A DNA stretch of 40,672 nt from Parapedobacter sp. SGR-10. Lineage in GTDB: Bacteria; Bacteroidota; Bacteroidia; Sphingobacteriales; Sphingobacteriaceae. The position numbers were made by a program, and so were the translations under genes. The stretch covers positions 1 through 40,672 of the forward strand of contig NZ_JAAJTJ010000033.1 in the NCBI RefSeq assembly GCF_011030405.1, read 5' to 3'. The first letter of the stretch is position 1; every line of letters starts with the position of its first letter. This document shows, one piece after another, positions 25,331-31,911 of the stretch. A model generated the notes under the pieces. That model ran no database searches. It was not told the origin of the DNA and saw only the letters and a list, made by a program, of their open reading frames with translations.

Positions 25331-26749
25331 TTAGAACGAGATGGCGGCTTGAAGCACTACGCCATTGAACTTACCGTTGTGACGGTAATCTGCCTGTGGG
25401 AAATCTGAATATTTCTGATTGACATATTCACCTTTCATTACGATGTTTTTGGTCAAGAACCAACCTGCTCCCACAGCAACACGGTCAACCTTCACGTCCT
25501 CAACTGCGCTCCCCATCAGGACTTCGGAATTGACAATGTTATATCTCGCACCCAGAAACAGGTTTTCGTTATTTCCGAAGCGGTAGATACCTTCTACGGC
25601 ATATTGACTCGTAGCCCTGTCCTTTTCGTCTGCCACGGCTTTAGAACGTCCATTTGCAAACTCCGCAGTACCAAAGAGCTCAAATCCTTGTGCTTTGGCA
25701 AATGCATTGAACATGAGAGCTGTCAATTTAGCATTGTAATTGTTCGCATCAAAACGACCGGATTTGTACATGGCAGTAGCCGCTTTTGCTGCACCGGCCG
25801 CTGTATAGTACTGCTCCATCACATAGGTGTAGTTAGATCCTGTGCGGTCACCTGAATACAAGGTCAGACCTGATCCGTTTGTTCCTGAGTTGTGATACAC
25901 CGAACCGGTGAAACGTAATCTCAAATCATCGTTCAATTGTTTGTCCCAACCTGCTTTTAAATAAACGGATGGATTTCTCTTGTCAAATTTATCTTGATAA
26001 CCGGTAGGAGCAGCTTCCTCAGTATGTCCTTTGATCATACCATTACTCACACCAACCATACCGATCCAGCCATTTTTCTGTGCGTAGACCTCGGCAGCGA
26101 TTTCCGTTGCAAAAGCATCCATGATATTACCTTCGATAAATGGGCTGTATGAAGTATGCCCGCCGTCAGGTCTGCGGAAGTGCGCATCACCGTAGTTGAT
26201 TTCCATGTGACCTGCTTTGATCGTGACAACCTCGTTGATCTTGTCCCATATCTCACCTTTGAACGGAAGTTTATCTACTTGCAGATAACCGCCTTTTACC
26301 CAAAATTCGTTGTGGTGCTTGGAAGCCATATAGTTGGCCAGATGAAGGCGAATACCATCGGCAAGCTGTGCATCAATGTATAGATTGGCTTGTGGCAAGC
26401 TGAAGCCCGGAGCTAATTGCGCTAAAGCATTTTCCCTATCGGCAGGGGTCGCACCTTTAAAATCATTGTTCAAAGCGTCTTTGTTTGAGTTCTTCAGTGA
26501 TTGGAACTGAAGTGAAAAACCTGCGCCTATGCTGAACTTGCGCCCTGTGTATGCTTTGTCCATGTCCTCTTTGGTTGTTTCGAACATGTGTAGACCACGT
26601 TTGTCATAAGGTCTAAAGAAATCAGGTTCCCCATAAGTAGCTATCCCTCCTTTGTCTTGTTCGGATTCTTCCTGTGCAAATACGACAGCCGGTATCATTG
26701 TAGCCATCATTGCTGAGATGACCATCCAACTTTTAATTCTTCTGTTCAT
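25331..26749 (-). CDS. Porin-like outer-membrane beta-barrel protein
   Basis: A 472-residue exported protein with a signal peptide (MNRRIKSW...AVVFAQ, 26 residues), a short acidic N-terminal stretch and then many alternating amphipathic strands, ending in the aromatic-terminated strand VVLQAAISF typical of outer-membrane barrels. The middle includes FKGEIWDKINEVVTIKAGHMEINYGDAHFRR, a pattern seen in phosphate-selective-porin-like proteins. I do not recognise its specific substrate. It lies 54 bases after the first YceI gene with no terminator between them, so the two are co-transcribed. Such trios of YceI genes and a porin suggest handling of a lipid or respiratory-chain-related compound, which is inference. 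Confidence 0.72.
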   Translation of the reverse strand: MNRRIKSWMVISAMMATMIPAVVFAQEESEQDKGGIATYGEPDFFRPYDKRGLHMFETTKEDMDKAYTGRKFSIGAGFSLQFQSLKNSNKDALNNDFKGATPADRENALAQLAPGFSLPQANLYIDAQLADGIRLHLANYMASKHHNEFWVKGGYLQVDKLPFKGEIWDKINEVVTIKAGHMEINYGDAHFRRPDGGHTSYSPFIEGNIMDAFATEIAAEVYAQKNGWIGMVGVSNGMIKGHTEEAAPTGYQDKFDKRNPSVYLKAGWDKQLNDDLRLRFTGSVYHNSGTNGSGLTLYSGDRTGSNYTYVMEQYYTAAGAAKAATAMYKSGRFDANNYNAKLTALMFNAFAKAQGFELFGTAEFANGRSKAVADEKDRATSQYAVEGIYRFGNNENLFLGARYNIVNSEVLMGSAVEDVKVDRVAVGAGWFLTKNIVMKGEYVNQKYSDFPQADYRHNGKFNGVVLQAAISF

Positions 26750-26803
26750 GATAGTAGTTTTAGATTGTATGTTTTTGTTGTTAATAATTATTTGATTCTG
26801 TGT

Positions 26804-27391
26804 TTATGGTGTCAGTTTGACATTGTAATCAATGGTGATCGAATCCCCGGTCTTGATCGTACCCATCATGACTGTAGGTGGTGTCACCTTGTATTCTGTC
26901 ATGTTGAACCTGGTGGATCCTTTTACGGAGATACTCTTGTCCGCTGGATTGTACACACCTGTACCTTGGATGGTAGTGGCTTTGGCCGTACCTGCGATAG
27001 TTAAGTTTCCGGTTACGGATACCTTAAAGTTGCCTCCAGAACCAGGGGTTACCTTTCCTGATGTCATTGTAAAAGTAATCTGCTTGTGTGTCCCGGTTTT
27101 CAGTGCCTTGTACGCATTTTTGTCCAAACCGCTCTTGCTGCTTTTCAGCGATTCGGCCGATACATTAAAAGAAAGAGCGTTAATATCTGTTACTTGATCA
27201 TTCGAAACTGTAAATGTAGCTTTAACAGCACCGCTTGAAGAGGTCATATCCCAATCATGCAAGGTGGATGTACCTTTGATCGTTACTTTAGCTGCACTAG
27301 ACTGATAAGTTTGTGCGTTCACGTGTTGAAATGCGAAGGCGATAAATCCGATTATCGCTATTGCTGTCATTTTTCTAATCATTGTTTCCAT
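26804..27391 (-). CDS. YceI-family periplasmic lipid-binding protein
   Basis: A 195-residue protein with a signal peptide (cleaved near HVNAQ, residue 27) and a full YceI domain: IKGTSTLHDWDMTSSS, the Bacteroidota form of the first strand, then LDKNAYKALKTGTHKQITFTM, and the ending FNMTEYKVTPPTVMMGTIKTGDSITIDYNVKL. The family forms a barrel that encloses polyisoprenoid ligands. First gene of the operon; its promoter has the -7 box TACTTTTG (27428-27435 on the minus strand) and an overlapping palindrome ATGTGCA-C-TGCACAT. The start METMIR is used; Met4 is also possible. Confidence 0.88.
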   Translation of the reverse strand: METMIRKMTAIAIIGFIAFAFQHVNAQTYQSSAAKVTIKGTSTLHDWDMTSSSGAVKATFTVSNDQVTDINALSFNVSAESLKSSKSGLDKNAYKALKTGTHKQITFTMTSGKVTPGSGGNFKVSVTGNLTIAGTAKATTIQGTGVYNPADKSISVKGSTRFNMTEYKVTPPTVMMGTIKTGDSITIDYNVKLTP

Positions 27392-27427
27392 AATCGTTTG
27401 TTCTAATAATAATCAATTTCTTATACC

Positions 27428-27459
27428 CAAAAGTACCGCGAAGTATGTGCACTGCACAT
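27428..27459 (-). promoter_or_regulatory. Promoter and operator-like palindrome of the YceI-porin-YceI operon
   Basis: On the minus strand the -7 box TACTTTTG (27428-27435) fits TAnnTTTG. A perfect inverted repeat ATGTGCA-C-TGCACAT (27445-27459) overlaps the spacer and the place of the -33 box (TGTG, 19 bases upstream). A protein bound there would block RNA polymerase, so it looks like a repressor site. Confidence 0.55.
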
Positions 27460-27612
27460 GGTTTATGATAGGATATTTAGTGATCTTCATTAGTTTTTGA
27501 AAATAAATGAAAGGCCTTTTTTAGTGTATTTAAAGGCTGTTTTTAGGAGAAAAAAACTTTGTGGAGTATATTTTATGACCTAGATCACAATTTGGAATCA
27601 AAAGGAGACAAA

Positions 27613-27640
27613 GTAGAGACGCAATGCATTGCGTCTCTAC
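27613..27640. repeat. 28-bp palindromic repeat (GTAGAGACG family), near ompA 3' end
   Basis: Perfect 28-base palindrome with outer arm GTAGAGACG and inner half CAATG. It is identical to the copy at 36475-36502. It lies just beyond the ompA terminator. Confidence 0.88.
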
Positions 27641-27656
27641 ATGTCTATACAAAAAA

Positions 27657-27679
27657 AGGAGCCGCAAAATGCGGCTCCT
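27657..27679 (-). terminator. Intrinsic terminator of ompA
   Basis: AGGAGCCGCA (27657-27666) pairs with TGCGGCTCCT (27670-27679) across a 3-nt loop, and a run of seven T follows on the minus strand, 31 bases after the ompA stop. Classic intrinsic terminator. Confidence 0.93.
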
Positions 27680-27709
27680 CCTATTATTAATAATTGGATA
27701 AAAATAATC

Positions 27710-29035
27710 TTAATACAATGTGAACTCTACACGACGGTTTTGCTGACGACCTGCTGCGGTTGCATTGCTGGCAATAGGTTGGTCAGGACCATATCCTGTC
27801 GCTTCGATACGTGAAGGGTTGGCTCCTTTGGATACCAGGTAGTTTTTGACAGCTTCTGCACGTTCTTTCGAAAGACGTAGATTCAATTCTCTAGAACCGG
27901 TATTGTCCGTATGTCCGGCCAATTTCAAGCTGAAATTTTTCTCGATCAATAGTGCTGCTACACGGTTTAGTGATGCATGAGAGCTTTCACGGATAGTTGC
28001 TTTGCTCAGATCAAATTCCAGGTTGCTGATTGCTTCGGCAACGACTTTCTTGTCTTCTTCGGTCACGACTATCTTCTCGATCACCTTCGTCTCATGCTTC
28101 ATTTCGGGCAATGGACATCCGGATCCATCAACTTTTACACCGGCCGGTGTATTCGGACATTTGTCATATTTATTGGCAACGCCATCACCATCATCGTCTT
28201 TCAGCTCGTTGGCCAAAGCATCCACTTGGTCTTTCAGCGCTTTATTGGACGCGACCAACGCATCGCGTTCGGCTTTCAGTTCGTCATATTTGGACGTATA
28301 GTCCTGTACCAACGTTGCCACAGGATTGCTATTGCCCAGATAAGGCTTGCTGCCACTGCCTAAGGCTATCTCCAAACCAGCATGGGCATAGGAGAACAGG
28401 TCATTTTTGTACTGACCTCCCATTACACCGTCAAAACGTTGGTTGGCCCAGTTCAATTGATAACCCAGATCAAGATTGATACCTTTGGCCACGGCAAATT
28501 TGAACCCCGCGTCTACAGGCACGTATAGTTTTGTTGTCGCGTCATGGTTGGTAACAGTCGTCCCGTCGTTGTATGAGGTTTCGAAATTTAATGCACCGAT
28601 ACCTACTGCGAAGTAAGGTTTGATAATGCTGTTGAAAAATCGCCAGTTGGTATTGGCCAACGTCCATTCTGCACTCAAAGCACCGGACCAGGGAGTTTTT
28701 GTCTCAAACGATGAACCGTTATCTTCGTTTTTGCCAGCTACTTTACCGCCCAGATACTGTGCTTTTAGGCCAAATGAAGGAGAGATTTGCTTTTTGATGT
28801 AAGCGCTATACCCTACATTATGCTCTAGCTTATCAAAGCCCTCACGGTTGAACCCCAGGATATTGGACTGATTCAACACACCGGCATTGATCCCTACAGA
28901 CCAGGTCCGGTACCCGGATGAAGATCCTAGCGGTGTGGTACCGTCAATAGTTGCGGTGTTTTGCGCAAATGTTGTAGCCGAGACCAATCCCGCACCAAAC
29001 AACATGCTGATTTTGAGTAAATGTTTATTTTTCAT
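27710..29035 (-). CDS. OmpA-family outer-membrane protein with peptidoglycan-binding domain
   Basis: A 441-residue envelope protein: a signal peptide (about residues 1-25, ending TTFAQ), an N-terminal 8-strand-type barrel (to about 230), a coiled-coil-like stretch (YDELKAERDALVASNKALKDQVDALANELKD), a thrombospondin type-3 calcium-binding repeat (DDDGDGVANKYDKCPNTPAG) and a C-terminal OmpA domain (LAGHTDNTGSRELNLRLSKERAEAVKNYL, then NRRVEF) that binds peptidoglycan. It fixes the outer membrane to the cell wall. Upstream is a good -24/-12 promoter (29057-29072), and a TATTTTTG -7-like box at 29080-29087. It has its own terminator. Confidence 0.95.
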   Translation of the reverse strand: MKNKHLLKISMLFGAGLVSATTFAQNTATIDGTTPLGSSSGYRTWSVGINAGVLNQSNILGFNREGFDKLEHNVGYSAYIKKQISPSFGLKAQYLGGKVAGKNEDNGSSFETKTPWSGALSAEWTLANTNWRFFNSIIKPYFAVGIGALNFETSYNDGTTVTNHDATTKLYVPVDAGFKFAVAKGINLDLGYQLNWANQRFDGVMGGQYKNDLFSYAHAGLEIALGSGSKPYLGNSNPVATLVQDYTSKYDELKAERDALVASNKALKDQVDALANELKDDDGDGVANKYDKCPNTPAGVKVDGSGCPLPEMKHETKVIEKIVVTEEDKKVVAEAISNLEFDLSKATIRESSHASLNRVAALLIEKNFSLKLAGHTDNTGSRELNLRLSKERAEAVKNYLVSKGANPSRIEATGYGPDQPIASNATAAGRQQNRRVEFTLY

Positions 29036-29056
29036 ATTTTAAATTTTAGTAAATGG

Positions 29057-29072
29057 AGCAATTTAACTGCCA
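29057..29072 (-). promoter_or_regulatory. Sigma-54 (-24/-12) promoter upstream of ompA
   Basis: On the minus strand TGGCAGTTAAATTGCT has TGGCA in the -24 box and TTGCT in the -12 box, with exactly ten bases between GG and GC. Predicted start about 29046, eleven bases before the ompA ATG. A competing primary -7 box (TATTTTTG, 29080-29087) lies slightly upstream, so dual control is possible. Confidence 0.5.
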
Positions 29073-29119
29073 TTCTACACAAAAATAAGTACTATTTGGT
29101 CGAATGCATATTAAAAAAA

Positions 29120-29149
29120 AGTCTTTGTAGATAACAAACTACAAAGACT
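29120..29149 (-). terminator. Intrinsic terminator of the response-regulator gene
   Basis: AGTCTTTGTAG (29120-29130) pairs with CTACAAAGACT (29139-29149) across an 8-nt loop, and eight T follow on the minus strand. It lies 48 bases after the regulator stop and just upstream of the ompA promoter. Confidence 0.9.
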
Positions 29150-29197
29150 ATTGTTTTTTAAGAATTGAAACTTCGGAAGTCTCCCGGATATTTCTTA

Positions 29198-29887
29198 TTA
29201 TCCCAAATCAAATTTATAGCCGACTCCTTTTACGGTAGAGACATAATTGTCGCCAATCTTCTCACGCAACTTGCGGATGTGCACGTCGATTGTCCTGTTG
29301 GTCACGACCACCGAATCTTCCCATATCGCTTTTAGAATTTGGTCTCTTGTAAAAACCTTATTGGGTTTGGAGGCCAAAAGGTAAAGCAACTCAAACTCTT
29401 TTTTGGCCAACACAATTTTTTCTTCTCCCCGATAAACCATAAACGAATCCCTATCTACCACCAGATCCGCAATTTCCAACTTATCGGCTACTTCTTCTAC
29501 CGCTTCCGTCGCATTTCTGCGCAAAATCGCGTTGATACGGGACATTAAGGCTCTCGGTTTGATCGGCTTGGCAATATAATCATCTGCACCCACATGAAAA
29601 CCGGCTATTTCAGAATATTCTTCACTACGTGCCGTCAAGAACACCATGAAGGTATGCTTGAATTCGGGCATAGCACGCATGACACGACAGGCCTCGATGC
29701 CATCCATCACAGGCATCATCACATCCAATATAATAAGATCCGGATTGACTTCTTTTGCCTTTTGGATAGCTTGTTTTCCATTGGAAGCGGTAAATACCTG
29801 ATATCCTTCTTTATTCAGATTGTAAGCAATCAATTCCCGGATATCCTGCTCATCGTCTACTACCAATATTGTATGCTTTGCACTCAT
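29198..29887 (-). CDS. OmpR/PhoB-type response regulator, orphan in this window
   Basis: A 229-residue two-domain regulator. The receiver domain (1-120) has acidic residues Asp11-Asp12, the phosphoacceptor Asp55 in LIILDVMMP, and Lys107-Pro near the end (DDYIAKPIKP). The C-terminal winged helix (about 135-229) is of the OmpR type: LAKKEFELLYLLASKPNKVFTRDQIL and RTIDVHIRKLREKIG...VKGVGYKFD. It would bind DNA when phosphorylated by a histidine kinase, but none is next to it; its terminator and the upstream tlpA-like gene isolate it. The regulon is unknown. It lies directly before ompA on the same strand but as a separate unit. Confidence 0.93.
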   Translation of the reverse strand: MSAKHTILVVDDEQDIRELIAYNLNKEGYQVFTASNGKQAIQKAKEVNPDLIILDVMMPVMDGIEACRVMRAMPEFKHTFMVFLTARSEEYSEIAGFHVGADDYIAKPIKPRALMSRINAILRRNATEAVEEVADKLEIADLVVDRDSFMVYRGEEKIVLAKKEFELLYLLASKPNKVFTRDQILKAIWEDSVVVTNRTIDVHIRKLREKIGDNYVSTVKGVGYKFDLG

Positions 29888-29984
29888 CGTTGTTTTTTTG
29901 CTAAAATATGTACTTTATGGTAATATAAGGTTAATACAATGTTATAAAATTGTTAACCGATAAAGTTAACTTAACAAAGAGAAA

Positions 29985-30017
29985 AACTTTTCCAAAGTTT
30001 GGAACTTTGGAAAAGTT
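29985..30017 (-). terminator. Palindromic terminator of the TlpA-like gene
   Basis: Arms AACTTTTCCAAAGTT (29985-29999) and its exact complement (30003-30017) form a 15-bp stem with a 3-nt loop, three bases after the stop of the TlpA-like gene. The T run after the stem on the minus strand is short. Confidence 0.75.
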
Positions 30018-30020
30018 AAA

Positions 30021-31121
30021 TCATTCAAAAACCGTCTGCAGGAAAACATCCAACTCTTTACCCCGTAGATTCTTAGCCAAAATCTTCCCTTCCGGATCGA
30101 CCAGCACCGATGCAGGAATCCCCTTGATCCTATAATCCAAGACTACCTCCGAGGACCAGGCCTTCAAATCAGAAATATTCGTCCACACCAATCCATCATC
30201 TCCGATCGCTTTCATCCAAGAGCCGGGATTGTCGTCCAGCGATACTCCCAAAATATCAAATCCTTTATTCTTGTAGCGCTGGTATAAACGGACGAGATTC
30301 GGGTTTTCTTTTCGGCACGGCATACACCAGGAAGCCCAAAAATCGACCAATGTATATTTATCTCGGAAATCTGATAGTTTGACGGTCTTATTGTTGGGGG
30401 TATAGGCAATGATTTCCGGTGCAGATTGTCCCACAGCCAGCTTTTTCAGTTTTTCTATCTCTTCTTTGAATTGGGAAACCGTTCTATTGTCCAAAAACTG
30501 ATCCTTTATTTGCTCGGAATATTGGATCAACTCCTGCTCTGCCAACTCTGGATCCAACGTACTCATGGCATAGAATCCCGCCAGATTAGGCTGCCGGTTT
30601 GCAAATGCCACAGCCTCATCGGTGTAAAACCGTAGGCTTTCCTTATAGCTGGACAGATATTCAGCCCGTAGGTTGTCTATTTCCTTTTCTGGTTTGTCCA
30701 CAATCTGTCTCAAAAAATCCGCCTGCAACGAATCTTCTACGGCGGTCTTCTTTTGTCGAAGCGGGGTAAATTCCTTTAAGGCGATGGATAGATCCGAACC
30801 GCTCACCTCGTATTGCTCAGGATCACTCATCAAGTCCGTGGAGAAGATCAATACTTCGCCGGGAGAAATGATAACAGGGTATTTATTTTTACCGATCTCG
30901 ATGGATAACAATCTCGGTTGGGTAGCTTCACGTTCAAATTTGAATCTGTCCCGGTCACTCAGATAGACCGAATCCAATTTGCGATCCCCTTCGTAAAAGG
31001 CTACGACCTTGACATTGCCAGGGTTACTGACCTTTCCCTCTACAACAATTTTATCCGCTCCACCACAGGCAAAAAACAAGGGTAAGATTAGGAATAAGAA
31101 TAGGTATTGAATCGTTCGCAT
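30021..31121 (-). CDS. TlpA-like thiol-disulfide oxidoreductase lipoprotein
   Basis: A 366-residue lipoprotein with a lipobox LFFAC (Cys19), an N-terminal DUF4369-type domain (about 22-115), a helical middle and a C-terminal thioredoxin-fold AhpC/TSA domain. The active site is WCMPC with Cys266 and Cys269 in VDFWASWCMPCRKENP. It reduces or isomerises disulfides in the periplasm, probably anchored to a membrane. This two-domain design is common in Bacteroidota. It follows higA by 82 bases on the same strand but has no toxin-antitoxin role. The terminal hairpin separates it from the response regulator. Confidence 0.9.
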   Translation of the reverse strand: MRTIQYLFLFLILPLFFACGGADKIVVEGKVSNPGNVKVVAFYEGDRKLDSVYLSDRDRFKFEREATQPRLLSIEIGKNKYPVIISPGEVLIFSTDLMSDPEQYEVSGSDLSIALKEFTPLRQKKTAVEDSLQADFLRQIVDKPEKEIDNLRAEYLSSYKESLRFYTDEAVAFANRQPNLAGFYAMSTLDPELAEQELIQYSEQIKDQFLDNRTVSQFKEEIEKLKKLAVGQSAPEIIAYTPNNKTVKLSDFRDKYTLVDFWASWCMPCRKENPNLVRLYQRYKNKGFDILGVSLDDNPGSWMKAIGDDGLVWTNISDLKAWSSEVVLDYRIKGIPASVLVDPEGKILAKNLRGKELDVFLQTVFE

Positions 31122-31203
31122 GATAAGCAGGAGATGAATAAAAAATCTTATTGGGATTTATTGCTCTTATATTGCGAATAGGCATTCTATTTGTCAATTC
31201 GCT

Positions 31204-31512
31204 TTAGGCAATTCTAGGGTATTTGAATGTTTTTACCAAAGGAGGATTATCCCGGAAATTGATACGTTCTTTTTCAAGGTCGTAATTCCTTTGTAAACGC
31301 AACCAAAAATCTGCCTTTCCTCCAAATACTTTTTCTAATCTCAATGCAATATTCGGCGTTATGCTACCTTTCTCATTGATCACTTTAGACAGACTCAATC
31401 GTGATATTCCTAAAAATGCTGCAGCTTCTGTTACACTCAATCCCGCTGGAGATATGATATCTTCTTTCAATATGATACCTGGGTGTATGATATTACTTTC
31501 GTGCTTTTCCAT
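31204..31512 (-). CDS. higA: HigA-family antitoxin, HTH DNA-binding
   Basis: A 102-residue antitoxin with an XRE-type helix-turn-helix at about residues 26-48 (SVTEAAAFLGISRLSLSKVINEKGSIT) and the HigA/VapI hallmark ITPNIALRLEKVFGGKADFWLRLQRNYDL. It would neutralise HigB and repress the operon. It starts 11 bases after the toxin gene, in the toxin-first order typical of higBA. The promoter region contains direct repeats that may be its operator (31820-31860). Confidence 0.88.
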   Translation of the reverse strand: MEKHESNIIHPGIILKEDIISPAGLSVTEAAAFLGISRLSLSKVINEKGSITPNIALRLEKVFGGKADFWLRLQRNYDLEKERINFRDNPPLVKTFKYPRIA

Positions 31513-31523
31513 AATTCAAAACT

Positions 31524-31814
31524 TTAATGATAATCCAAAAAATCTAAAATACTTGCTTCATGGGTTTTATTGTCAAATTGAAAGATTATCCTCCAGTTCC
31601 CACTTACGGTCATAGACCAAAAACCATCCAAATTACCTTTTAACAAATGAGGCCTTAAATATTGCAACCCGTCTAAATCATCCGGGATTAGTTCAATATT
31701 GTCTATAACAATCAGTATTCTCTTGATTTTATCCGCCAAATTTGCAGGAATTTTACTTTTGTCTCCTTTCGTCCACAACAATTTTAACCCCTTATGCTTA
31801 AATGACACTATCAT
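31524..31814 (-). CDS. higB: HigB-type toxin, RelE superfamily mRNA interferase
   Basis: A 96-residue ribosome-dependent mRNA endonuclease of the RelE fold. Recognisable segments are MIVSFKHKGLKLLWTKGD at the start, LPHLLKG-like sequence RPHLLKGNLDGFWSMTV, and GNWRIIFQFD in the core strand where the catalytic Arg sits. I choose ATG 31814: an earlier in-frame ATG at 31844 precedes the -7 box and would not be in the mRNA. The pair higB-higA forms an operon with only 11 bases between genes. The toxin can halt growth under stress or stabilise the locus. Confidence 0.87.
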   Translation of the reverse strand: MIVSFKHKGLKLLWTKGDKSKIPANLADKIKRILIVIDNIELIPDDLDGLQYLRPHLLKGNLDGFWSMTVSGNWRIIFQFDNKTHEASILDFLDYH

Positions 31815-31819
31815 GATTG

Positions 31820-31860
31820 TATACTGCAAATATACAATTATCACTTATATACTACAAATA
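31820..31860 (-). promoter_or_regulatory. higBA promoter with overlapping direct repeats
   Basis: The minus strand has TTG (31855-31857) and a -7 box TATATTTG (31827-31834) with a 20-base spacer. Two direct repeats, TATTTGCAGTATA (31820-31832) and TATTTGTAGTATA (31848-31860), 28 bases apart, cover both boxes and fit an autoregulatory HigA operator. The toxin ATG is 12 bases after the -7 box. Confidence 0.65.
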
Positions 31861-31911
31861 AAATAGCAATATCCTATGAAAATTGAATAATGCGTATGAG
31901 AAGAAGTAGAT

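Larger units (their letters stand above)
27392..27709. other. Intergenic region between the YceI operon and ompA
   Basis: This 318-base gap holds, from left to right: the YceI -7 box (27428-27435), an operator-like palindrome (27445-27459), an AT-rich stretch, a CRP-like motif TATGA-N6-TCACA (27574-27589), a 28-bp repeat (27613-27640) and the ompA terminator (27657-27679). I see no reading frame or RNA gene in it. Confidence 0.6.

Noticed and set aside
31815..31844. Earlier ATG for the HigB toxin
   Set aside because: It precedes the predicted -7 box and so would not be transcribed.
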